Positions 1 to 7,958 of a stretch of 25,824 nucleotides of DNA are shown here, in pieces. Positions within the stretch are counted from its first letter, which is position 1, and the number at the start of each line of letters is the position of its first letter. The position numbers and the translations under genes are program-made. The stretch lies in the NCBI GenBank assembly GCA_946803715.1, contig CAMPET010000015.1, positions 293,314 to 319,137 of the forward strand, given 5' to 3'. The notes below the pieces were generated by a model. The model was given only the letters and a program-made list of their open reading frames with translations. It ran no database searches and had not been told where the DNA came from. This DNA comes from Beroe ovata (Eukaryota > Ctenophora > Nuda > Beroida > Beroidae).

Positions 1-101
1 GCTCATGACTTACCACAGCTCATGACTTACCACAGCTCATGACTTACCACAGCTCATGACTTACCACCCCAGCTCATGACTTACCACCACCCATGACTTA
101 C
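1..101 (-). repeat. 17-20-bp minisatellite carrying six splice-donor sequences (KRI1 intron 2)
   Basis: Six tandem units of 16-20 bases begin the window; units at 1, 18 and 35 are exact 17-mers. Read on the minus (KRI1) strand, each contains TGGTAAGTCATG. The consensus GTAAGT therefore occurs six times, at 101-96, 84-79, 64-59, 47-42, 30-25 and 13-8. The first is the donor that keeps the KRI1 reading frame. The array may continue beyond the left edge. Confidence 0.9.
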
Positions 102-498
102 CACAGCATCATCATCTTCATCAGAACCACTACTGGAGTCTTCCTCCTCGGCCCCCAGCTGTTTCACGTCCTTCCCATACTTTTCTTGTACTGCGGGATG
201 TAAAGGAGGTAAAGGAGGGGATACAAAGGAAGATAAGATAAAGGGGTTAAGGAAGGGAGATAGGGATGAAGGGGGTAAATAAGAGGGCCAAAGTTAGGGG
301 AGACAACTATTACAGGGTGAGCGAAAGAATGAGTGTACCGTGAGGGGAAGATACTACAACATGAGTATAAGCATGGAATCACGATAATGTCTCACATCTG
401 TGTAGCTCCTCCCGTTTCTTGTTATGCTCAAACCTCTTGGCATACTCCTCGTTTATCTTGAATGAGAAATCCTCGTCACCATCTCCCGATTCGAACAT
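102..498 (-). CDS. KRI1: KRI1 homologue, first two coding exons (partial)
   Basis: KRI1 is a nucleolar protein needed for 40S ribosome assembly, working with the KRR1/small-subunit processome. Exon 1 is 396-498 (ATG at 498-496; 34 codons plus 1 base) and exon 2 is 102-190 (30 codons, ends in phase 0). Exon 1 ends at GTGAGA, exon 2 is preceded by CCCGCAG and followed by GTAAGT. The joined protein opens with MFESGDGDEDFSF, then EEYAKRFEHNKKREELHR joined to LQEKYGKD, followed by an acidic serine tract (GAEEEDSSSGSDEDDDA). This is the N-terminal pattern of KRI1: an xxRYxxxxxREELQRLKxRYG motif, then acidic Ser/Asp/Glu. Only about 64 of the several hundred residues usual for the family are here; the rest lies to the left. 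The intron between the exons is 205 bases. Identification rests on this short region, so it is strong but not absolute. Confidence 0.82.
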
Positions 499-1303
499 GC
501 TACTACAGGCGTGACTTGGTTAGACTACAGTTAATAGGAGATGCTTTACTTTCATTTAATTGAAATTATAATCGATTGATTCCACAATTTGAACTATTGA
601 TTCCACACCCACTCAGTCACAGTGACCAGTGCTATCAATGACATGCAAATTGATGGAAATGCCGATGATAGTGGAATTATGAGCATGGTAGATGTAATAT
701 TACAAATGGATGTAAGGTTCGAAGTCGTATGACAGATAGTCCCTCAGGGAAACGAGATGGGATCGAAATTCGATCGGGAATCGATTCAGTGTCCAAAAAT
801 ACATGCGGATTCATGGCACTTGTTTCAACCCTCCTAACGATCATACAGAGTTCCAACTTACCGTAAAACCTCGCCAAAATGACAATTTCCAACCTGGGGG
901 AATCAAGCATTGCAAAAACGCGAAAATCAATGAGACACATGGATACCAAAAACGGCCAAGAACATGTTCACAGGAGACATACTGGAAATGCGTCTTCCTA
1001 GCCTACTTTTTGACGTAGATTCCGAATCTGCAGGAATATTCGGGCTATCTTATCGGAAAATCAGCGAGAATTCAATTCTTTTCAGACGTGAGGTTTGAAA
1101 TCCTATAACGAGATACGGCCAAAATTCGATTGGGAATCGACTCAGCGTCCAAATCTTCTTATGAATCCCCTATCTTTGATACTAGGCTCTTATCTATGAC
1201 ACCAGGCGTTATCTATGATACCATTCTCTCATCAATGATACCAGGCGGTGTTGAGCTGGTATCATGCCTGTCATACCCGAAATCACGTCCATGTCTTCAC
1301 GCG

Positions 1304-1316
1304 GTTGCCTAGCAAC
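1304..1316. promoter_or_regulatory. X-box (RFX binding motif), 1-base spacer
   Basis: The sequence GTTGCCTAGCAAC fits the X-box consensus GTNRCC-N(0-3)-RGYAAC at every position, with a one-base spacer. RFX-family factors bind this motif upstream of ciliary genes. No gene start that I trust lies directly downstream; the nearest are KRI1 (start at 498, minus strand) and the gene at 4003 (plus strand). Confidence 0.5.
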
Positions 1317-1462
1317 ACTCCTGCACAAACTCACGGTAACATGACTCATGTAACCCAGTACGGGGAAGTGTTGTGGTTTTAAAACACCGCAAAACCTCTC
1401 CGTGTTAATCACATTACACAAGAGGCTCGAGCACCTGGAGGTAGTCATATGTTTTACCCCGC

Positions 1463-1476
1463 GTCACCATGGTAAC
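1463..1476. promoter_or_regulatory. X-box (RFX binding motif), 2-base spacer
   Basis: GTCACCATGGTAAC fits GTNRCC-N2-RGYAAC at all fixed positions and is nearly palindromic. It lies about 150 bases from the X-box at 1304. A one-mismatch relative, GTCGCCATGGTTAC, lies at 2393-2406. Confidence 0.5.
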
Positions 1477-1703
1477 GAGGGTAATTATCAGCTAGCGAAT
1501 ATTATAACATACCTGTGCAGGAACCTGGATGCTATACTTTTCATTACCGTGTGTGCGAGTGTGTGTGTGTGCTGCGTATGGTAATCCTTTGTTATCAGGG
1601 TATTGTATGCATTATAGGTGGTCATTGTCCCCAAAGTAAAATTGGTCATAGCTATGAATTGGATCAACAATACTCGTGCACCCCCTACCGCACACCTGCT
1701 TGT

Positions 1704-1728
1704 ATTACACACGCACACACCACACACA

Positions 1729-1779
<51 letters not shown>

Positions 1780-1818
1780 AACACTCTNACACACACACAC
1801 ACACACAAACACACTGAC
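1704..1818. repeat. CA/GT microsatellite with one unresolved base
   Basis: An imperfect (CA)n tract interrupted by AACACA variants. The N at 1788 sits inside it. An assembly gap at a microsatellite is common, so the true length is unknown. Open frames rich in His-Thr or Val-Cys here are artefacts of the repeat. Confidence 0.95.
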
Positions 1819-2886
1819 ACATACAAAAGCCACATCATTGAGCTCCTTCTGAGGAAATTGCATCTTCATCCTTTGTTATACGTAGCTTAATTGAACTCGT
1901 TAATTGAACGTAATTATCACATATTGCTTTGATTTAAAATATGGTGGTAATCATAGTGCCCAATGTGCACTGCACATACGCGAGTGATACCTAAGTAAGT
2001 ACACTGTACAGACACTGACAGCACGTTCTTATTCCTCTCAGGAAGATCGTTTAGAACCCTATCAGGCATTGCTTAGAATGATGAAGGAGCAAAAGCCTAT
2101 TTTTTCCAGTGTTTGTTACTATCAACTGCATTTAGCAGAACGTTTATTCAATTTTATGATGAATAATTACCTCTTTTGTCTCATGGTTTATGGAATTTTA
2201 CACTAATTCAATGCTTAAGGGTGCAATTCAGAGACTATTTACGCAAGGGGGATGTTAACTCCCCGCATTTACACATAGCAACAATATCAACTCCAAGTTT
2301 TGGTTTATATTTGACGGTCTCCATGCCAATAATACGCAGATATCTACTTAGTACTGTCCAGTTTACATGCCATTATCTACTATTTCCTCGTAGTCGCCAT
2401 GGTTACAAACTCTCATCATACAGTTGTGCGGCATAGACACTATAGTATTCCCCTGCCTTGTTTACAGTAGAATAGCTTTTTCAGCGTTCTTATATATAGA
2501 GCTCATCATATAGTTTTTGTCCTAGTATAGGTTTGAACCCCAGTCTTTCGCTGCACCATGCACTAAGTTACACACTATGTATCAGCAACAAGCTTGCCAT
2601 ACTCTCTCGACTACGAGACTCATAGGATGTGCTGAGCAATCACATCGTCAATCATCCCAATAGATCATTCTGTGAGAACATTTGAATTGCTTGACTCGGA
2701 GTGATGAATTCAATATTCCGAGCCCCCTCAATCCTTGCCAAGGACAATAAGCATGCAGGATAGTATACTTTCAATCTCAGCTCATTAAATATTCAGATTA
2801 GGAGATGAAGCTTATGACTTTGATCTGCATAGAAATGAGATACAAACTCCAGCTTATAATGATGTCACAACACAATAAGTTTCTGC

Positions 2887-2941
2887 TGACGTCATAAGTC
2901 ATTAGCCAATCAGAGGCAGCGTCACACATCCAATCACCAAT
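2887..2941. promoter_or_regulatory. CRE palindrome with three CCAAT boxes
   Basis: A perfect CRE/ATF palindrome TGACGTCA (2887-2894) is followed by CCAAT at 2906-2910, 2930-2934 and 2937-2941, all on the plus strand within 55 bases. Such spacing is typical of NF-Y plus CREB/ATF promoters. It lies 1.1 kb upstream of the coding start at 4003. If that gene has a 5'-UTR intron ending near 3966, this could be its promoter; that link is inference. Confidence 0.4.
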
Positions 2942-4002
2942 CAGTAAGAGATATGAGTCTAACCGATTATAGCGAGGATTAAATATGTGAAGAGGGAAGT
3001 TCGCTATAATAAGTATCTGGAAGCGGTGTAAAGCTGCATGACGACATTGCGTATACTATGCTGATGCTGGTCTCCATAGCTACCAACATATTATGTTCTA
3101 TATATACTCAAATATCGTCTAAAACATCGTATATAGATAGCGCTACTTCGTCTCTAGTACATTTCTATTGAAGTTTTTCAGTCGTGTTTCCACATTTTTC
3201 TTTCTATCTGAGATTGTTTGATTCCTAAATAAATTTATCCGCCTCATAGAAAACAGTATTATTGGGGAGGGGTCAGCTCTCCCCAACTATTGAAACCATT
3301 TTATTGTAAAGCTACGATCTACCAAAACATGTCTAGAGCGTATTTCGTGTAAGGTTCATGGGCGTTGGCAGCTATGATAAAATACTCTGTCAGTCTATCA
3401 GCACTCAATATATATTCGAGCACGTTTCGAGATGACAAATCTCACAAATGCATGGTTCAATAAACACGTTTCCCCTTTGTTAGTGGGTTGAAAACAACAT
3501 TACTCAGTATCGTTAATGGTTTTAGAATAGTAGTTCCAATATCACTATCAGTGAGACATTGTACCAATGTTGCCGACTGAATGCTACTTTGTATTGAGTG
3601 TCTATATGACGGCTATTATAGATCCATTAATTTCTACCCGCCTTTTTGTCCAACATCGCTACACAAATGCTACGTAACATGTTACGGATTCACGAATTTG
3701 GAACAGATAATGAGATTAACCCGGCCCTTTACTCTCCCTGCATTCCTGCACTCAGTTGAAGTAAACTCGGTATCATGTTCACGACATTGAGCTGTTAAGT
3801 GTTTCCGAACATAAAACCTCGTTACTCGTTTGTCGTCTTGATGTGACATTTAGAGGATTTGCTTCCTGCCGAAACATTATTTTCCTAGGAATATTACGCT
3901 TGCTTACTTCAATGATACTTATTGTAACTTGTACAACAGACACTAACCACTATCCACTATTATCAGGCTATGTAATTATCCAGAGACTGAGTGTGTGTGA
4001 CT

Positions 4003-5091
4003 ATGGGATCATGTGGGAGTAAGGAGGTGGTGCATGTGGAGCACAGCTCATTGACAGATAAACCCGGCAAGAGGGAGAAGAAGGGAGACAATAACGGGCA
4101 CGTGGCAAACAATGTGGAGGAGACTGCAGCCATACCTGCGCCAGAACCTGCGCCAGCAGTGGCAGAACCTGCGCCCGTAGTGGCTGAACCTGCGCCAGCA
4201 GTGGTGGTGGCTACGCCCGTCAAGGAGAAGACAAAGAAAAAGAAGGTGAAGAAAAAGAAAAGGCGAAAGAGTCACGATGCAGATGGGCTGTCCATATCGA
4301 TAGAGTTCAGTGTATCCAGTTGGGAAGATTGCTATAGCGACGATCCTGACGTGGCTGATCAAACTGTCAATGTTGTCATTAACCAGGGTGATACGATTAT
4401 TGTCCAGCAAGCTGCGCCGTCAGCGCCCACTCCTCAACCAGAAGAAATACCTTCAGAGGATGTTGTCCCAGAAGTGGGGCCAGTGATGACAGAAGAAGTG
4501 CCAGAAGTGTCGCCGGTTGCTGCTGAAGAGCCAGCAGAACCAACTGAAGTGCCGTCTGAGGCGCCTCCAGAAGATCCCGTCCCAGAGGTAGCAGAGGTGC
4601 CCGCTGAAGGAGCAGCAGCTGAAGCTCCATCTGAAGAACCGGCTATTGACGCAGCACCTGTAGAGGCAGATGCCGCAGAGGAATCTCCTGCGGGTATAGA
4701 AGAAGCAGCTGTGGAAGAGACGCCCGCCTCTGCAGCCGAAGAGGCGCCAGCCGAAGAAGAGGCAGTTGAGGCAGCACCAGCTGAAGAAGAGGCTGTTGAA
4801 GCAGCGCCAGCTGAAGAAGAGGCTGTTGAAGCAGCGCCAGCTGAAGAAGAGGCAGTTGAAGCAGCGCCAGCTGAAGAAGCAGCTGTTGAGGCAGCGCCAG
4901 CTGAAGAAGAGGCTGTTGAAGCAGCGCCAGCTGAAGAAGAGGCAGTTGAAGCAGCGCCAGCGGAAGAGGCAGTTGAGGCAGCGCCAGCGGAAGCCGAAGA
5001 AGAGGCTGTTGAGGCAGCGCCACCGGAACCCGAACCTGAAGCCGAACCGGAAGAAGCTGAGCCTGAACCAGAGGAAGGTGGAGAAGAGTAA
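4003..5091 (+). CDS. MARCKS/BASP1-like acylated, polybasic, Ala-Pro-Glu repeat protein
   Basis: A single-exon protein of 362 residues. The ATG at 4003 is preferred because it opens with MGSCGSKE: Gly2 fits N-myristoylation and Cys4 a palmitoylation site, as in Src-family kinases and other plasma-membrane proteins. Residues 74-90 are a polybasic run (KEKTKKKKVKKKKRRKS) ending in a serine that could be a PKC site. A short less biased segment (about 91-137, with SISIEFSVSSWEDCYSDD) follows. From about 138 on the protein is acidic Ala/Pro/Glu, with a ten-residue repeat (AAPAEEEAVE and variants) from about 248. This order (acyl anchor, basic effector, acidic low-complexity tail) is that of MARCKS and BASP1/GAP-43-type proteins, which bind membrane phosphoinositides, calmodulin and actin. 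The likeness is in design; I cannot show common descent. An in-frame GTG lies four codons upstream and is unlikely to be used. Confidence 0.78.
   Translation: MGSCGSKEVVHVEHSSLTDKPGKREKKGDNNGHVANNVEETAAIPAPEPAPAVAEPAPVVAEPAPAVVVATPVKEKTKKKKVKKKKRRKSHDADGLSISIEFSVSSWEDCYSDDPDVADQTVNVVINQGDTIIVQQAAPSAPTPQPEEIPSEDVVPEVGPVMTEEVPEVSPVAAEEPAEPTEVPSEAPPEDPVPEVAEVPAEGAAAEAPSEEPAIDAAPVEADAAEESPAGIEEAAVEETPASAAEEAPAEEEAVEAAPAEEEAVEAAPAEEEAVEAAPAEEEAVEAAPAEEAAVEAAPAEEEAVEAAPAEEEAVEAAPAEEAVEAAPAEAEEEAVEAAPPEPEPEAEPEEAEPEPEEGGEE
4745..5030 (+). repeat. 30-bp coding minisatellite
   Basis: About eight units of 30 bases (some 24-33) encode the AAPAEEEAVE repeat of the gene at 4003. Units differ mainly by synonymous changes (GCA/GCG, GTT/GCT alternation) and by whole three-base indels, so the frame is kept. 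Copy number is likely to vary between alleles. Confidence 0.9.
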
Positions 5092-5721
5092 GAAGAAATG
5101 AAACTGAATCGATACCGATTTAGTCGAGAACAAAATCAGAAAGCTGTGTCGACCATAACCACGGCCCCACGCGCCGAGAAGAAACTAATCAGAGCGTTGT
5201 TACACGGACAGAAAGTCAAACTATCCGTATACTATAGAATGGCAGAATAGAAATGATTATATTTTCAGTCATATTCTTTCGCAATACATTTTTGACGCAT
5301 GCAGAAAATTTTATTAACCTTTGTAGAGCCAGCTGTATAGCTATTATTCACAAAGTCAATTAGTCATATTGAGTTGTTTAAATTAGTGATGAGTACTGCC
5401 AACACACTCCCTTGATGAGCACTCGCGACTCATGGATACATATTCTTTCAATGATATGTGAGTCCTTGAGTTGCATGTCATACAACATTTAAAATGGCCT
5501 CAGAGTCTCCATTATCTATGATCAAAGTGCAAACAGCTTGCGTTGTTTAGTCCTTGTTCTAGCATCGTGCATCCTCAGTTTTTAATTTCACTGACGAAGA
5601 GCTTTGACTTCTATCTGTGCACATATATTGTTAAGTATATAAATCAATCAGTTCATTTGTTTTTGCTGCTCGCGCGCACACCTCGTACACAAATTGGATA
5701 CTGGATATTTATCGCTGTAAA
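5092..5721. other. Intergenic region between two plus-strand genes
   Basis: About 630 bases. It must hold the 3' UTR of the gene at 4003 and the promoter of the gene at 5722. I see no AATAAA, no clear TATA box close to 5722 and no coding exon; it is AT-rich and unremarkable. Confidence 0.5.
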
Positions 5722-6932
5722 ATGGGGGGCCGGTTTGATAGGACTGACACATCGAGTGTAGCCTCGTCACAGCGGACCAAATCTGCCAAGAGGAAACACA
5801 AAGCTCAGATGTACTCCTTCAATGTGAGGCTCTGCAGTTGCTAATCTTGTCACTCGCAAATATACCTTTCCCTCGACCTGTTGAGCCGACAACATACAAT
5901 ACTCGTTACAAGTTGTGTATGGTAGAATGTTACAATACTCGTGATATATATTTGAGTTGCTCGGTTGCCATGATCACAGTTGTAGCAATGATATCTTCAT
6001 CAGCGAGCACTGAGAAACAACGTATTGTTAAGTGAGGAACTGAAGTCCAATGAGAGGAGACTAGTTCGAGATAAGGAGAGGAAGAAGCAGCTGTCTGAAC
6101 ACGACAAGGTAAAGAAATCATGATGCCATAATTAACGAGTGATCAATACAAGGAAATCCACCAGAAGAATTTGCAAACAAATCCCCTAATTCACAGTTCA
6201 CACACTTATATCTCGAAGTTGGGAAACAAATCGCTCTAATTCACACACAGCACACATATCCCGAAAGGCGATGCTGACAGCGACCACTCGGCATCTGACC
6301 CGTACCAGCGCATGGATGTGCAACCATCTCAACCAGAATCTACTGGTGATGGAGCGTGGCCGTCATATGCAGGTGGTGAAACCCTACTTTCACGCACCCG
6401 GTTAGTGGGAAATCAACAATACCCGGCAATAGCCAGGCTCATTGCTCACACAATAGCCAGGCTCATTGCTCACACAATAGCTAGGCTCATTGCTCACACA
6501 ATAGCTAGGCTCATTGCTCACAGAATAGTCAAGCTCATTGCTCACAAAATAGCCAGGCTCATTGCTCACACAATAGCCAGGCTCATTGCTCACCTGATCA
6601 GAGTCCATGAGTTATTCACTGCGAATGCAACTAAAGTTGTTCTGTCATTCACTGATTAACAACTATAGTTGCACTGAAAGTGAAATGAGCCCCCTGCACT
6701 ATATACCGAAGCAATCTTTACCTACACTCCCAACACTCACACAGGGAAACCACTTACTCCATACGACACTCGTGTAGCCAGAGAGCAGCTTAAGGCAGAG
6801 GAATCAGCGGAAGCTGCATCAAAGTCAGCGTACAGACGGACCGTATTCGCTCACTTCCGACAACCAAGACAATTCTCTGCCCTCCGGGATAACAGTTACG
6901 TCATAGATATGAACAAGAAATACGAGGATTAG
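5722..6932 (+). CDS. Unrecognised 175-residue basic protein, four exons
   Basis: Exons 5722-5823, 6004-6108, 6268-6400 and 6745-6932 join in phases 0, 0 and 1 to give 175 codons plus TAG. Donors are GTGAGG, GTAAAG and GTTAGT; acceptors end TTCATCAG, CGAAAG and CACACAG. The protein starts MGGRFDRTDTSSVASSQRT with a Lys/Arg-rich stretch, has a charged helical segment (RALRNNVLLSEELKSNERR, then VRDKERKKQ), a middle with RTSAWMCNHLNQNLLVMERG, and ends KKYED. The last exon is helical and Ala/Glu/Arg-rich (VAREQLKAEESAEAASK) followed by YRRTVFAHFRQPRQFSALRD. No signal peptide or membrane segment is visible. I do not recognise the family. The exon 3 acceptor lacks a good pyrimidine tract and is the weakest join; in another frame exon 3 reads as an acidic Ser/Asp stretch but then the phases fail. 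It is convergent with WDR11. Confidence 0.6.
6428..6595 (+). repeat. Seven-copy 24-bp tandem repeat in intron 3 of the gene at 5722
   Basis: Seven head-to-tail 24-base units with the core AGGCTCATTGCTCACA lie just after the exon 3 donor at 6401. Units differ at one to three positions. The six-frame open stretches across it (IARLIAHT and its reverse) arise from the repeat length being a multiple of three. Confidence 0.93.
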
Positions 6933-7958
6933 AGGGGTGGCATCTGCCGTGGACCACGTGGTAAGAGGATATCATGAGATAACATGAGTTGAGAAGGGTG
7001 AAAAGAAGAGATCAGGAGATGGGCGAACAGACAGCACAATTCCTGATTGAGCGATTGGTATTCGAGAGGTTCCGTGGATTGGAATCGTTCTGACAACGTA
7101 CTGTCAGAATAGTTTTTGCGTCTTGATGAACGTGATCATATGAAAACTTCATACGGACATATGCTTGACTTCAGTGGCACAACAAGCATGTGACTCTCAT
7201 TGTTTAAACAATGCTCATACTATAGTCAGTGGTGGATGTAAAACTGTAAAATTTCCGCTCAGAGATTCCATCGAGTCTCGATGGAGGGAAATATTGTTGA
7301 TGACAAATTTGCGATTATATCAGTGTTTGTAAAACTTAAAACGTTTGTAAAAACTATATATCGTGCTTCACAAGATATGGGGCTGCGTGAAGCTGTGAAT
7401 GTTTGAAACTTGTTAAAAAGCAGCTGATATGAAATGCATGTCATATTATAGCAGTGATATAATATTGAGACTTGTTTTGTGATAAAGTGGTGGTGGGACG
7501 GATATAGTATCAGGGAGCAAGTATCGAACACTACCAAAGTGGGGAAATTCAAAAACGATCATAACAAGTACATTAATATTGAAAACCAAATTCTTCAAAA
7601 TAAATCAAACCATGCAATTATTTTACTCATAAAGTCGTCACTGATTAACTTATCCAATGATATCACATAAAACGGGTGGTTAAATTAAAATGTTCCAACA
7701 CCGATGAATTCAAACGTGCTCAGACCACGAGGTTTAAGACTAAGTCTGGATTCAATTAAGTTAACTGGAAAAGTATTTTCACTTACCTCTCGCGATGATG
7801 ATGTGGTGAAGATGTTCTCATCGTAGAGTGAGATTCTGACACCCGGTATTTTTGCTGCTACTGTCCAGCAGTAGCATGTCCTCAGTCCCATTCCAAGTTA
7901 CCATTGTGATCGTTACCATGGTGATCGGGATTTACCATGGTGAACCACCCGATACCAC
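6933..7958. other. Intergenic region between convergent genes
   Basis: About 1 kb holding the 3' ends of the plus-strand gene at 5722 and of WDR11. A plus-strand AATAAA occurs at 7599-7604, far (about 670 bases) from the upstream stop. Three X-box-like palindromes lie at 7897-7945. Nothing else coding is visible. Confidence 0.5.
7897..7945. repeat. Three tandem TTACCATGGTGA-type palindromes beside the WDR11 stop
   Basis: Three spaced copies of TTACCAT(G/T)GTGA: GTTACCATTGTGAT, GTTACCATGGTGAT and TTTACCATGGTGAA. The middle one is one base from a full X-box palindrome. On the WDR11 strand they fall in the 3' UTR, starting 14 bases past the stop. Confidence 0.6.

Larger units (their letters stand above)
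499..4002. other. Intergenic region, no confident gene
   Basis: About 3.5 kb between KRI1 and the gene at 4003. It holds a diverged direct repeat (about 750-800 and 1107-1165, sharing the core GGGAATCGAnTCAGnGTCC), short repeated phrases around ATCTATGAnACCA at 1170-1250, two X-box motifs, a CA microsatellite with an N, a CRE/CCAAT cluster, and one exon-like open stretch at 2042-2205. From about 2950 to 3960 I see only AT-rich sequence. A pyrimidine tract ending in ATTATCAG at 3965 could be the 3' splice site of a 5'-UTR intron for the gene at 4003. Confidence 0.6.

Noticed and set aside
1090-1125. A good-looking acceptor (CTTTTCAG at about 1084) as an exon start
   Set aside because: All three frames after it meet a stop within about 8 codons.
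1488-1890. Open frames rich in Val-Cys or His-Thr
   Set aside because: They are translations of the CA/GT microsatellite and include an unresolved base.
2520-2570. GGTTTGAACCCC resembling a tRNA T-arm
   Set aside because: No anticodon arm, D-arm or acceptor stem of the right spacing can be folded around it.
4453-5133. Long minus-strand open frames (226 and 126 codons) opposite the repeat gene
   Set aside because: They are mirror images of the 30-bp coding repeat; their Phe/Cys/Arg- or Leu/Gln-rich content follows from the repeat, and no splice or start signal supports them.
6306-6659. A 115-codon plus-strand frame with IARLIAHT repeats at the gene at 5722
   Set aside because: It is the tandem repeat of intron 3 read through. 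The frame that joins exon 3 to exon 4 in phase leaves at the donor at 6401.
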